Source: Enterococcus alishanensis
GTDB lineage: Bacteria; Bacillota; Bacilli; Lactobacillales; Enterococcaceae
Direction of reading: 5' to 3'
DNA length: 64,000 nucleotides
Assembly: GCF_019218635.1 (NCBI RefSeq)
Contig: NZ_JAHUZB010000001.1
Coordinates: 1-64,000 of the forward strand
The position numbers were made by a program, and so were the translations under genes. The notes below the pieces were generated by a model. The model saw only the letters and a program-made list of their open reading frames with translations. It did no database searches and was not told the DNA's origin. Positions 16,168-24,785 of this stretch are shown here, one piece after another (the stretch's first letter is position 1; each line of letters starts with the position of its first letter).

Positions 16168-17004
16168 ATGGATCCGATTTTAAAGCAATTAGGGTTAAAA
16201 GAAAAATCGTTACCAATTGTTGGTGGTGATATTAATCAAGCCTATCGTGTTACCGATGGAAAAACCGATTATTTTTTAAAATATCATCCCCATGTTGATG
16301 CTGCCTTTTTTCAAGCGGAAGTTTTTGGTCTTGAACAGCTAGGACAAGTCGTGCGGGTTCCAAAAGTTTTTCAAGTTGGCGATTTTGAAGGGAATGCCTT
16401 TCTTTTATTGGAATGGATTGAACCTGGAAATGGTGATCAACAAGACTTGGCAAAAGATTTAATCAAAATTCACCAAGTCAAATCAGATTTGTTCGGTTTG
16501 TCAGAGGATAATTTTATTGGTTTATTACCGCAAATCAATCATCCAGAAGCAAACTGGTGGGATTTTTATTTTAAAAATCGTTTAGAAGTCCAGATTGAAA
16601 TTGCTAAAAACCGTAATCATTGGACACCGGAAAGAGCGGCAGATTATGCACATTTAAAGGCAGTTGCCTATAAAAATTGGGGCGATTTAACCTTCAAACC
16701 ATCCTTGTTACATGGGGATTTTTGGAGTGGCAATACTTTCTTTGATCAAGCGGGACAACCTATTTTTGTTGACCCAGCAGTATATTTTGGACATCGAGAA
16801 TTAGATATCGCCATGTCGCAACTATTTGGTGGCTTTCGCAATGAATTTTTGGAAACTTATCAAGCAGGATATTTGTTGACGACAGGTTTTGAAGAACGCT
16901 TGCCATTATATCAACTGTACTATTTATTGGCTCACTTAAATATGTTTGGCGAAAGCTATGGCGGAGCTGTAGATAAAATTTTAGGAGGAAATTTAGGTGG
17001 GTAA
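16168..17004 (+). CDS. Fructosamine kinase family protein
   Basis: 278-aa kinase of the fructosamine/ketosamine-3-kinase (APH-like) fold. Conserved parts are GGDINQAYRV near the N-terminus, the catalytic LLHGDFWSGNTFF and metal-binding FVDPAVYFGHRELD. Family members phosphorylate fructosamines or ribulosamines on protein or free amines, initiating deglycation. AGAGGTGG precedes the ATG. It is 13 bases after the phosphatase stop and overlaps the thioesterase start by 8 bases, so the three genes form an operon. Confidence 0.85.
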   Translation: MDPILKQLGLKEKSLPIVGGDINQAYRVTDGKTDYFLKYHPHVDAAFFQAEVFGLEQLGQVVRVPKVFQVGDFEGNAFLLLEWIEPGNGDQQDLAKDLIKIHQVKSDLFGLSEDNFIGLLPQINHPEANWWDFYFKNRLEVQIEIAKNRNHWTPERAADYAHLKAVAYKNWGDLTFKPSLLHGDFWSGNTFFDQAGQPIFVDPAVYFGHRELDIAMSQLFGGFRNEFLETYQAGYLLTTGFEERLPLYQLYYLLAHLNMFGESYGGAVDKILGGNLGG

Positions 17005-17731
17005 GAAACACGAAACCATGCATCAAGTCAGTTATTATGAATGTGATCTCAACGGAGAAATGACTTTTCCAATGATGATTAGTGTAGCGATAAAAGTATC
17101 ATCAGAACAAAGCGATATTCTAGGAGTAGGCTCAGATTACATCAATACGCTAGGAATTACTTGGGTGATTACCCAGACTGAAGTGATCATTCAACAATTG
17201 CCGAAAGTCGATCAAACCATCAAGATTGTGACTGAACCGACGGCTTTTAATAAATTTTTCTGTTATCGTTCTTTTTGGATCTACAATGAAGCCGGTGAAG
17301 AATTGGTGCAAATTAACATGGCTTTTGCCTTAATGGACGTGAAGGCACGGAAAATCACCAGTGTCTCCGCAGAATTGATGGCACCTTTCGAATCAGAACA
17401 AATTAAGAAAATTCATCGCTGGGAAAAGATTGAACAGGTTGAATCAGAAACCAGCCGTCCTTATCATGTTCGCTATTATGATTTGGATAGTAATCATCAT
17501 GTGAATAATGCTATTTATTTTAATTGGTTAATTGATGTGTTAGGTAGAGAATTTATGGAAACATATCGTCCGACTTATGCTAATCTGAAGTTTGATAAAG
17601 AAGTTTTATACGGTGTAGATATCGATAGTTATTATGATTTACTAGAAGAAGAGGCATTGCGAAGCCGTCATGCAATTCGTTTTGGCGATCAATTAGCTTG
17701 TGAAGCGAACTTTTTATGGGAAAAAAGATAA
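16997..17731 (+). CDS. Acyl-ACP thioesterase
   Basis: 244-aa acyl-ACP thioesterase (FatA/FatB-like, double hotdog). The N-terminal hotdog contains LGVGSDYINTLGITWV. The second contains YDLDSNHHVNNAIYFNWLID, where Asn and His near NHHVNN are expected in catalysis. It hydrolyses acyl-ACP to free fatty acid. A GTG start at 16997 is 8 bases after AGGAGG (16983-16988) and overlaps the previous gene. A terminator follows. The pairing with a protein phosphatase and fructosamine kinase has no obvious pathway logic. Confidence 0.88.
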   Translation: MGKKHETMHQVSYYECDLNGEMTFPMMISVAIKVSSEQSDILGVGSDYINTLGITWVITQTEVIIQQLPKVDQTIKIVTEPTAFNKFFCYRSFWIYNEAGEELVQINMAFALMDVKARKITSVSAELMAPFESEQIKKIHRWEKIEQVESETSRPYHVRYYDLDSNHHVNNAIYFNWLIDVLGREFMETYRPTYANLKFDKEVLYGVDIDSYYDLLEEEALRSRHAIRFGDQLACEANFLWEKR

Positions 17732-17733
17732 AA

Positions 17734-17759
17734 CCTTCTGAATTTCAGAAGGCTTTTTT
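17734..17759. terminator. Terminator between thioesterase and asparaginase
   Basis: A 7-bp perfect stem CCTTCTG (17734-17740) / CAGAAGG (17746-17752) with T6 on the plus strand. It also gives TTTT on the minus strand, so it may serve both convergent genes. Confidence 0.8.
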
Positions 17760-17760
17760 C

Positions 17761-18735
17761 TTATTCTTCTAAATAAGCTTTTAATTCTTCAAAGTTTAAG
17801 CCAGCATTCAAAGCAATTAATAATTTGATGCGGGCTTTTTGGCCATTGATTCCAGGACAGAATATTACACCTTTTTCGGCAAGTTCCACACCGCCGCCAT
17901 GATAATCATAGACTGGCTCTGCAATGCCGTTGAAACAACGAGAAACTAAAACCACCGGTAGTTTTTTTTGAATCAAGGTATCCAGTGCGCCTAAAGTTTG
18001 TGGTGGTAGATTACCAGCACCTAAAGCTTCGATTACTAAGCCGTCCACCCAATCAGTTTGGGTTAATATTTCAAAAAATTTACCTTGCATCCCAGCATAA
18101 GCTTTGATAATTGGAATCATGTTGTCGACACTTTGAATATCATAATGGGTGGTATCTGGTAATTCTTGTAAAAATAAAATGTGGGTCTTGGTGACTAAAC
18201 CAATGGGTCCCAAAGTTGGTGTCCGAAATGTCGCCACATTCGTTGTGTGGGTCTTGGTTACGTGACGAGCAGAGTGAATTTCATCATTCATTACCACCAT
18301 CACACCTTTGCCTTGTGCGTCGTCACTAGCAGCCACTCGAATAGCGCTAGCAAAATTATACAAACCATCTGAACCTAATTCATTAATTGAACGCATCGCA
18401 CCAGTGATAATGACCGGCATTAATTTGCCGATAGTTTGATCTAAAAAGTAGCCGGTTTCTTCTAATGTATCAGTGCCATGAGTAATGACTACACTGTCAA
18501 AACCATTTTTTTTAGCTTCTTTAATTTTTTCTTTTAGCTGCAACATAATTTCTAAAGTAATGTGGGGAGAGGGTAAGTTAGAGAACTCTTCCACCACAAT
18601 CTCAATATTATTAGGAACATTCATCTCATGACCGGCAGCGACTAAAGGATTCTTTTCATCTGGACGAACGGTACCATGGTCATCTTGGCTCATGGAGATT
18701 GTCCCGCCAGTATGTAAAATCAAAATCTTTTTCAA
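17761..18735 (-). CDS. ansA: L-asparaginase, cytoplasmic type
   Basis: 324-aa asparaginase that hydrolyses asparagine to aspartate and ammonia. Both active-site signatures are present: LHTGGTISM with Thr12, and VVITHGTDTLEETGYFLD with Thr88-Asp89. There is no signal peptide, which fits the cytoplasmic type I enzyme. The start is TTG at 18735, preceded by AAGGTGATC on the minus strand. It is divergent from the DUF72 gene across a 74-base gap, which has to hold both promoters. Confidence 0.92.
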   Translation of the reverse strand: MKKILILHTGGTISMSQDDHGTVRPDEKNPLVAAGHEMNVPNNIEIVVEEFSNLPSPHITLEIMLQLKEKIKEAKKNGFDSVVITHGTDTLEETGYFLDQTIGKLMPVIITGAMRSINELGSDGLYNFASAIRVAASDDAQGKGVMVVMNDEIHSARHVTKTHTTNVATFRTPTLGPIGLVTKTHILFLQELPDTTHYDIQSVDNMIPIIKAYAGMQGKFFEILTQTDWVDGLVIEALGAGNLPPQTLGALDTLIQKKLPVVLVSRCFNGIAEPVYDYHGGGVELAEKGVIFCPGINGQKARIKLLIALNAGLNFEELKAYLEE

Positions 18736-18778
18736 TTGATCACCTTCTTATAAATTTTTCTATCTTCTAAAGATATTG

Positions 18779-18784
18779 TATACT
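18779..18784 (+). promoter_or_regulatory. -10 element in the divergent asparaginase/DUF72 gap
   Basis: TATACT (18779-18784) on the plus strand, with TACAAT readable on the minus strand over 18775-18780. The two -10 elements overlap face to face, so the divergent promoters may compete. The -35 elements are poor. Confidence 0.35.
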
Positions 18785-18809
18785 AGTAAAAAAATAATTG
18801 GAGAGAGAT

Positions 18810-19637
18810 ATGATTAGAATTGGCTTAACTTCTTTTAGTGAACATGATACTTTAACTGGTAAAAAGAAAAGCAGCCTATTTGAATACGCTGGTTTTTTAC
18901 CTTTGGTGGAATTAGATACCAGTTTTTATGGGATTCCCGCAGCAAAAACCGTTGAAAATTGGCTGACGCAAGTACCTCAGACTTTTCGCTTTATTATAAA
19001 ATTACCTAGTCCATTAACCAAACAAAAAGATTTGGCGCCAGAAGAAAGCCTGCAAGAGATTTACCAGCAATTTTTAAAAGTGATGGCACCTATCATAAAA
19101 AATGGGCAACTTTATTGTTTTTTGGCACAATTTCCAGCGCAGTTTAAATTAACAAAAGAAAATGTGCGTTATCTGGAAGAATTGCGAGAAATGTTTCAGG
19201 AGTTACCAATAGCAGTAGAATTAAGAGACGCTAGCTGGTATGCAGAAGGCTTTCATGACAAAACTATGGCGCTCATGAAGAAATTAGAATATAGTCTAGT
19301 AATGGTGGATGAACCGAAATTATTAGATACAGTTCCGTTGGATCTGACGATTACCAATCCAGAATTTGTACTGTTTCGTTTTCATGGCAGAAATCAAACT
19401 TTTTGGAAAGATAATAGTCCTGAATGGCGTAAAAAAAGAACCCTTTATCGCTATAATCAAACAGAATTAAATGACTTGGCAAAGAAAATTCAACAAGTTG
19501 CAGCCGAAGTGGATGAAGTAGCAATTATTTTTAATAATAATTCTGGTGGCGATGCGGCCGGAAATGCTTTAACATTAAAAGAGATACTAAATTTAGATTA
19601 TCAAGCCTTAAATCCTAGTCAGTTAGGCTTATTTTAG
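18810..19637 (+). CDS. DUF72 (YecE-like) family protein
   Basis: 275-aa DUF72 TIM-barrel protein of unknown activity. Typical segments are the N-terminal IRIGLTSFSEHD, LVELDTSFYGIPAAKTVENW and TFRFIIKLPSPLTKQ, IAVELRDASWY in the middle, and FRFHGRN near the C-terminus. Relatives are often found with sulfur or nucleotide metabolism genes, but no reaction is established. ATG at 18810, with GGAGAGAG just upstream. It is the first gene of a three-gene unit with a Cof-type phosphatase and a MazG-like pyrophosphohydrolase. Confidence 0.85.
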   Translation: MIRIGLTSFSEHDTLTGKKKSSLFEYAGFLPLVELDTSFYGIPAAKTVENWLTQVPQTFRFIIKLPSPLTKQKDLAPEESLQEIYQQFLKVMAPIIKNGQLYCFLAQFPAQFKLTKENVRYLEELREMFQELPIAVELRDASWYAEGFHDKTMALMKKLEYSLVMVDEPKLLDTVPLDLTITNPEFVLFRFHGRNQTFWKDNSPEWRKKRTLYRYNQTELNDLAKKIQQVAAEVDEVAIIFNNNSGGDAAGNALTLKEILNLDYQALNPSQLGLF

Positions 19638-19651
19638 AAAAAGGGATGAAC

Positions 19652-20488
19652 ATGATTAAAGCAATTTTTTTTGATATTGATGGGACATTAGTAACAACTG
19701 AATCAAAAGCTTTGGATAGTACTAGAAAAGCGATTGCCGCAGCTCAAGCAAAAGGTATTTTATGCGGGATTGCGACTGGACGTGGACCGGTAGATATTGA
19801 AGAACGCATTGATCACTTACCGATGGATATGTTTGTGACCTATAATGGACAAATTGTATTTAGCAAAGAAAAAACAATTTTTGCCGAGCCTTTTTCCCAA
19901 GAGGTATTGGATGAAATCGTTGATTTTGCTGATCGTGAACGGCGACAGATTATTTTTGGCGGGCGCCATCATGTTGAAGGCAGTAGTATTATGAAATTCT
20001 CTCAGTCAGCTGCTGTGAAAAAAATTGCAGGTTTTATACCTTCTTGGTTTCCAGTAAGAATGACGAGGAAATTCATGCAAAAGTTCAGCTCGAATCGCAA
20101 AAAAGAACGTTTTGCCAAACTAGGAATTTTAAAGGAACCGATTTATCAATGTGTCTTGTTCGCTGCCGAATCAGAAAATCAAAAATTGGCTGAATTATTG
20201 CCTAACTGTTCCTTTCAGCGTTCCAATCCTTATTCGATAGACATTATTCCTAAGAATGGCTCAAAATATCATGGGATTGAAAAATTTTTAACCGCTTTTG
20301 ATATTCAACCGGAAGAAGTGATGGCTTTTGGCGATCATTTTAATGATATAGAAATGCTCACCCATGTTGGAATCGGTGTTGCTATGGGAAATGGTCAGGC
20401 AGAAACGAAAGCTAGTGCAGATTATGTAACGGACACCAATGAAGCAGATGGTATTGCAAAAGCGTTAAAACATTTTGATATTATTTGA
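19652..20488 (+). CDS. Cof-type HAD phosphatase
   Basis: 278-aa HAD subfamily IIB phosphatase. Motif I is FFDIDGTLVTTE (residues 6-17) and motif II is GIATGRGP. A C2 cap lies in the middle, a Lys sits in the IPKNGSKYHGIEKF segment, and motif IV is MAFGDHFNDIEML. Such enzymes dephosphorylate sugar phosphates, flavin or pyridoxal compounds; the substrate is unknown. The ATG at 19652 has AAGGG 6 bases upstream; the ATG at 19646 directly abuts that site. It starts 14 bases after the DUF72 stop. Confidence 0.85.
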   Translation: MIKAIFFDIDGTLVTTESKALDSTRKAIAAAQAKGILCGIATGRGPVDIEERIDHLPMDMFVTYNGQIVFSKEKTIFAEPFSQEVLDEIVDFADRERRQIIFGGRHHVEGSSIMKFSQSAAVKKIAGFIPSWFPVRMTRKFMQKFSSNRKKERFAKLGILKEPIYQCVLFAAESENQKLAELLPNCSFQRSNPYSIDIIPKNGSKYHGIEKFLTAFDIQPEEVMAFGDHFNDIEMLTHVGIGVAMGNGQAETKASADYVTDTNEADGIAKALKHFDII

Positions 20489-20501
20489 TGAAGGAGAAAG
20501 T

Positions 20502-21011
20502 ATGAAAACACCTTACGAAATGGCCCAAGAATTTCATCAGCAATTTGAACCTCATCCGCCTAACAAGCCGCAAGCTTATCAAAGTAGTGCTGCAAGTTTT
20601 CGGGCAGGTTTTAAAGTAGAAGAAATCGTTGAATATTTATATGGCGCGGCAGCTGGAGAGGAACAGCTTTTTTCAGCCTTAACCGAGGAGCTTCATCAAA
20701 GTATTGAGACAGCTAAAACTAAAATCTTAAACAAAGCTGAAGCCGTACCAGATCCACTGGTTGCAGAAGTGGATGCCTTAACTGATTTGTTGTATTTTAC
20801 TTATGGTTCTTTTGCTTTGATGGGCGTTGACCCACAACCAATTTTTGAAATTGTTCATCGAGCAAACATGGGGAAATTATTTCCAGATGGTAAAGCACAT
20901 TATCATCCAGTGACTCATAAAGTCATGAAGCCTGAAAATTGGGCTGAAGATTTTGCACCGGAGCCACTTATTTCTAAAGAATTAGACAGACAAAAAGACT
21001 TGACTAGCTAA
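20502..21011 (+). CDS. MazG/HisE-like nucleotide pyrophosphohydrolase family protein
   Basis: 169-aa all-alpha NTP pyrophosphohydrolase-like protein. Its acidic helices EEIVEYLYGAAAGEE and EVDALTDLLYFTYGSFALMG look like the metal-binding EExxE and ExxD pattern. The C-terminal NMGKLFPDGKAHYHPVTHKV resembles the HisE/PRA-PH-like group found without the rest of the his operon. A house-cleaning role on non-canonical nucleotides is inferred. The ATG at 20502 follows GAAGGAG; an earlier in-frame codon overlaps the previous gene. It is the last gene of the DUF72-HAD operon. Confidence 0.75.
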   Translation: MKTPYEMAQEFHQQFEPHPPNKPQAYQSSAASFRAGFKVEEIVEYLYGAAAGEEQLFSALTEELHQSIETAKTKILNKAEAVPDPLVAEVDALTDLLYFTYGSFALMGVDPQPIFEIVHRANMGKLFPDGKAHYHPVTHKVMKPENWAEDFAPEPLISKELDRQKDLTS

Positions 21012-21032
21012 TCAGCTGCCAAGTCTTTTTTT
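20992..21032. terminator. Bidirectional terminator overlapping the pyrophosphohydrolase stop
   Basis: AAAAAGACTTG (20992-21002) pairs with CAAGTCTTTTT (21020-21030). An inner AGCT/AGCT pair extends the stem. T tracts occur on both strands, so it also serves the aspartokinase. Confidence 0.75.
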
Positions 21033-22386
21033 AATCAAAAAAAGTGTAATAAATAGATCGTACAGCTTGTCTTTCCTGATCTCCCCGGATAACAAAAATG
21101 ATACTCCGCTCGTCAGCGCCCTGACTGATCATTCGCAAGCTAATATTTTTTCTAGCTAAAGCAGCTGCACTTTCTGCTGTAGTACCTGGACGATCTCGCA
21201 TGCCTTCACCTACTAGCGCAAGCACGGACAAGTCATGTTCTATTTCCATTAGGTCTGGCGAAATAGCATTCTCGATATTTTCTAATAATGCTTTTTCAAT
21301 TTCAGGAGTCAATTGTTCTTCTCGTAAAACAATCGAAATATCATCTATTCCTGATGGCATATGCTCAAAGCTGATATCTAAATCTTCAAAAACCTGGAGG
21401 ATTTTACGAACAATCCCAATTTCTCGGTTTAATAAATATTTAGCAATGGTAATACTACAAAAACCGCCATCACTAGCAACACCGACTACTTCATTATGGT
21501 GTTTCGCTTTGTTGTAAGATTCAGTAATAATTGTTCCAGTACAATTAGGATTATTGGTATTTTTAATCACAACCGGAATTTTTGCATGATAAGAAGGCAT
21601 TAAGGCTTCATCGTGGAAAACTTTAAAGCCTGCATAACTTAATTCGCGCATTTCCCGGTAAGTTAAAACGTCGATTAATTCTGGGTCATGGATATACTTG
21701 GGATTTGCGGCAAATATCCCATCGACATCGGTAAAGTTTTCATAGCAATCCGCTTTTAAGCCCGCGGCAACAATCGAACCGGTAATGTCGGAACCACCTC
21801 GAGAAAAGGTGCAGATCTGACCTTCTTCGGTAAAACCAAAAAATCCGGGAATGACTAAAATATCATTACTGTCGCGCCATTGGTAGATTTTTTCATAGGA
21901 TTTTTCTAATATTCTGGCATTATGAGGTTGTGCAGAAACTTGTATGCCTAATTCTTTAGGATTAATGTAGCGGGCATCTAGGCCGCTATTTTTAAAAAAG
22001 TTAGCAATTAATTGCGCATTTAAGTTTTCACCAGTTGCCAAGAAAGCATCTAGCATATAAGGATTGCTTTCATCAAAATTATTTTTCAACTCAGCTAATT
22101 CAGCTTGAAATTGTTGGCACAATTCTTCTGATATTCCCAATTCTTCCGCCATCACACCGTAGCGACGTAAGATAGCTTGGGTGATTTCAGTTGTATCTGT
22201 TTTGACTTTTACAGCTTCATAATAGGCGATTAATAAATCGGTGACTTTCTGGTCTTCATTATTTCTTTTGCCTGGTGCTGAAACAACAACGAAACGTCGC
22301 GTGACATCACTCTTCACAATAGCTAAGACTTTTTTTAATTGTGTGGCTGAAGCGACCGAGCTTCCACCAAATTTGATTACTTTCAC
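21031..22386 (-). CDS. Aspartate kinase
   Basis: 451-aa monofunctional aspartokinase, first step of the lysine/threonine/methionine pathway. The kinase domain has VIKFGGSSVA at the N-terminus, FSRGGSDITGSIVAAGLKA and FTDVDGIFAANPKY. Two ACT modules follow (about 305-450), including LALVGEGMRDRPGTTAESAAAL, for feedback by an amino acid. The start is GTG at 22386, with GAGGTGA directly upstream; an in-frame GTG at 22395 is inside that site. The leader is only about 25 bases, so there is no room for a lysine riboswitch. A good promoter lies at 22418-22446. Confidence 0.92.
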   Translation of the reverse strand: MKVIKFGGSSVASATQLKKVLAIVKSDVTRRFVVVSAPGKRNNEDQKVTDLLIAYYEAVKVKTDTTEITQAILRRYGVMAEELGISEELCQQFQAELAELKNNFDESNPYMLDAFLATGENLNAQLIANFFKNSGLDARYINPKELGIQVSAQPHNARILEKSYEKIYQWRDSNDILVIPGFFGFTEEGQICTFSRGGSDITGSIVAAGLKADCYENFTDVDGIFAANPKYIHDPELIDVLTYREMRELSYAGFKVFHDEALMPSYHAKIPVVIKNTNNPNCTGTIITESYNKAKHHNEVVGVASDGGFCSITIAKYLLNREIGIVRKILQVFEDLDISFEHMPSGIDDISIVLREEQLTPEIEKALLENIENAISPDLMEIEHDLSVLALVGEGMRDRPGTTAESAAALARKNISLRMISQGADERSIIFVIRGDQERQAVRSIYYTFFD

Positions 22387-22417
22387 TTTAATCACCTCTT
22401 ATTTTAATGTAAGCTTA

Positions 22418-22446
22418 ATCATAGCCGAAAAGCCCGATGACTTCAA
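22418..22446 (-). promoter_or_regulatory. Promoter of the aspartokinase gene
   Basis: On the minus strand TTGAAG (22441-22446), a 17-base spacer and TATGAT (22418-22423). Confidence 0.7.
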
Positions 22447-22593
22447 GGTTCTTTTTAAAGGAAAAATGAAAAAATATTTGTTTATTTAATCGAATAGACT
22501 AAAAAATTTCAGAAAAGAATCGTTACCTCAAAAGATTTCACATAAAAAAATGAAGAATATTTGAAAAGTATTAGTGTAGGCTTGCAAAGTTTA

Positions 22594-22602
22594 TGCTATA
22601 AT
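22594..22602 (+). promoter_or_regulatory. Extended -10 promoter of ezrA
   Basis: TGC-TATAAT (22594-22602), a consensus -10 with extension and a poor -35. The 22387-22690 gap otherwise holds the divergent aspartokinase promoter and no gene I can see. Confidence 0.55.
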
Positions 22603-22690
22603 CTAAGCTAGATGTTTTCGTCAAAAAAACATAGGAATCAATTATACTAAACAATAATCTTTTTATTATGAGTTGAAAGGAAAATCATTC

Positions 22691-24412
22691 ATGGGAAGCA
22701 ATTTGATTATTGGTATCATCATTGGTTTAGCTATCATAGCGGCCGCTTTATACTTGGTTGGGTATTTTATGCGCAAGAAAAACCAAGAACGACTGAAAAA
22801 GTTGGAGGAACGCAAAGAAGCTTGGTTTGATTTACCGATCGTGGAAGAAATTGATGAGGTCAGAAAGATGCATCTTGTAGGCCAAAGTCAAAATACCTTT
22901 CGCGAATGGAATCAAAAATGGAACGACGTTTACATCAATGATTTTGCTGAATTAGAAAGCCAAATCTTTGAAGTCGAAAGCCAAAATGAAACTTTCCGCT
23001 TATTCCAAAGTAAAGCAGCAATTGAAGCTGCTGAAAAAACAATGGATGAGATGGAAGCCAGTGCTGAAGAAGTGCAGCTGGGTTTGAAAGAACTCCGTGA
23101 AACTGAAGAGCGCAATTCATTGGCGGTCCAACAAGCCTTAGATATTTTTGAAGAATTGAAAAAAGAATTACAGGAAAACAATGATCAATTTGGTCCAGCT
23201 TTACCTGAGATTCAAAAACAAGTCAAAAATGTCGAACTTGAATTCACCCAATTTGTTACCTTAAATACATCAGGTGACCCAGTTGAAGCCCGTGAAGTAC
23301 TAGACGATGCTGAGGCCAACACGTACAAAGTGCAAGCCACGATCCAAAAAATTCCTAGTATATTTGAAGAATTAAGTGCAACATTCCCAGGACAAATTGA
23401 CGAACTCGAAGAAACCTATCAAACGATGATGGATGAAGATGTTGTTTTACCAGAAGAAGACTTTGAAGAACGACTTGAGCAGATTCGCAGAAGAGTCACT
23501 CATGCGTTAGAAGATTTAGAAAAAGTTGAACTGGAAACAGTGGAAACAGCCAACAAAGAAACTGCTGAAAAAATCGACGAGTTATATAGTATTCTTGAAA
23601 AAGAATTCAATGCTCGCCAATATGTTGAAAAAAATCGCAAATTAATTGCTGAATTTATCCAACATGCAGCAGCTAACAATCATCAATTGATGGTGGAACT
23701 GGATCACACTTCCCAAAGCTATACCTTAAACAACAATGAGTTAGGTCGGGCACGCGGTTTCCAAACAGAAATCGAAGAACTTGAACGTCGCAATCGTAAC
23801 TTAGAACCAATGATTGATAAACATCAAATCGCTTTTTCTGAAGTGGAAGTTTTCTATCAAGATGCTTACAAAGTGTTGGAAGATATTGAAGCGAAGCAAG
23901 TTGAGATTGGTAATGACTTACAGGAGTTGCGTAAAGGGGAAAAAGTGGCACAAGACCGGATTGAGGAATATGAATTCCGTCTTCGAGGTTTTAAACGTTA
24001 TGTTGAACACCAACGTTTGCCAGGGTTACCTTCAGATTATCTAGAATTTTTCTTCATTGCGACTGATCGGGTGGAAGAGTTAAGCCGTTCGCTTAACCAA
24101 ATCCGTATCAACATGACAGACATCAACAAACTTGTTGCTCTGTGTGATGAAGATATGATTTCATTGGATGAAAAAACCAATGATTTGGTGGACGCAGCTG
24201 CGCTGACTGAACAAATGATGCAATATGCGAATCGTTACCGCCACACCCATGCGGATGTGAAAGAAGCGATCGAAATTAGCTACGATTTATTTAATAAGGA
24301 ATTCCGCTATCAAGATGCTTTAGATGAAATTGGCACAGCTTTAGAAAGAGTTGAACCAGGTGCATTTAAACGAATTGAGGATTTCTATTTTAATAATCGT
24401 GATTTAGCTTAA
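22691..24412 (+). CDS. ezrA: Septation ring formation regulator EzrA
   Basis: 573-aa protein, normal length for EzrA. A single N-terminal transmembrane helix (about 4-24, LIIGIIIGLAIIAAALYLVGY) is followed by KKNQERLKKLEERKE and a very long series of coiled coils rich in Glu, Lys and Gln; spectrin-like repeats are known for the family. EzrA inhibits FtsZ ring assembly away from midcell and coordinates division with wall synthesis. The ATG at 22691 has AAAGGAAAA upstream; an in-frame TTG at 22673 precedes that site. A terminator follows, then a 58-aa gene. Confidence 0.95.
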   Translation: MGSNLIIGIIIGLAIIAAALYLVGYFMRKKNQERLKKLEERKEAWFDLPIVEEIDEVRKMHLVGQSQNTFREWNQKWNDVYINDFAELESQIFEVESQNETFRLFQSKAAIEAAEKTMDEMEASAEEVQLGLKELRETEERNSLAVQQALDIFEELKKELQENNDQFGPALPEIQKQVKNVELEFTQFVTLNTSGDPVEAREVLDDAEANTYKVQATIQKIPSIFEELSATFPGQIDELEETYQTMMDEDVVLPEEDFEERLEQIRRRVTHALEDLEKVELETVETANKETAEKIDELYSILEKEFNARQYVEKNRKLIAEFIQHAAANNHQLMVELDHTSQSYTLNNNELGRARGFQTEIEELERRNRNLEPMIDKHQIAFSEVEVFYQDAYKVLEDIEAKQVEIGNDLQELRKGEKVAQDRIEEYEFRLRGFKRYVEHQRLPGLPSDYLEFFFIATDRVEELSRSLNQIRINMTDINKLVALCDEDMISLDEKTNDLVDAAALTEQMMQYANRYRHTHADVKEAIEISYDLFNKEFRYQDALDEIGTALERVEPGAFKRIEDFYFNNRDLA

Positions 24413-24421
24413 AAATCAGGG

Positions 24422-24454
24422 AGCTGGAATGATTTCATTCCAGCTTCTTTTTTT
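24422..24454 (+). terminator. Terminator of ezrA
   Basis: An 11-bp perfect stem AGCTGGAATGA (24422-24432) / TCATTCCAGCT (24435-24445) with a 2-base minimal loop, then a T-rich tract interrupted by one C. Confidence 0.88.
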
Positions 24455-24483
24455 AACAATAAAAATAATGAGGAGAAATATTG

Positions 24484-24660
24484 ATGAAAAGTTTTAAAAT
24501 TGGCGATGGCGTTACACCAGTAACCGGATCAATGAAAAATGAGTATGGGACAATTGTCAATTTCTATCAAGAGAAAAATCAAATCTTGGTACGTTTTGGT
24601 TCAGATCAGCAATTCTATTTTTCACCGGAGGAATTAATCTATTGGCAGGAACGGGAATAA
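24484..24660 (+). CDS. Small conserved-looking protein (58 aa), unknown function
   Basis: 58-residue protein with a good site, GAGGAG, 8 bases before the ATG at 24484. The sequence MKSFKIGDGVTPVTGSMKNE, then GTIVNFYQEKNQILVRFGS and a C-terminal FSPEELIYWQERE, reads as a small beta-barrel. The GTIVNF-turn-ILVRF strands look like a KOW or SH3-like fold; that is an inference from the pattern. It lies between ezrA and the cysteine desulfurase gene, after the ezrA terminator. No promoter was found in the 30-base gap, so it may rely on read-through. Confidence 0.7.
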   Translation: MKSFKIGDGVTPVTGSMKNEYGTIVNFYQEKNQILVRFGSDQQFYFSPEELIYWQERE

Positions 24661-24726
24661 ACAGAATTTTTTATTTTATTTGGTTAAACTGCTTTTTTTG
24701 TCCTTAATTTATGAAGACATCTGCGC

Positions 24727-24755
24727 TTTACGTTGAGTGAATTACCCGTTATAAT
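24727..24755 (+). promoter_or_regulatory. Promoter of the iscS-thiI operon
   Basis: TTTACG (24727-24732), a 17-base spacer and a consensus TATAAT (24750-24755). Confidence 0.7.
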
Positions 24756-24785
24756 GAGAAAGAATTTTTGAAGGAAGGTAAATAA

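Noticed and set aside
22504-22518. CodY-like box (12 of 15) between aspartokinase and ezrA
   Set aside because: Three mismatches in AT-rich DNA and about 60 bases upstream of the aspartokinase promoter; expected by chance.
22387-22690. Lysine riboswitch for the aspartokinase
   Set aside because: The promoter at 22418-22446 leaves only about 25 bases of leader, too short for a riboswitch.
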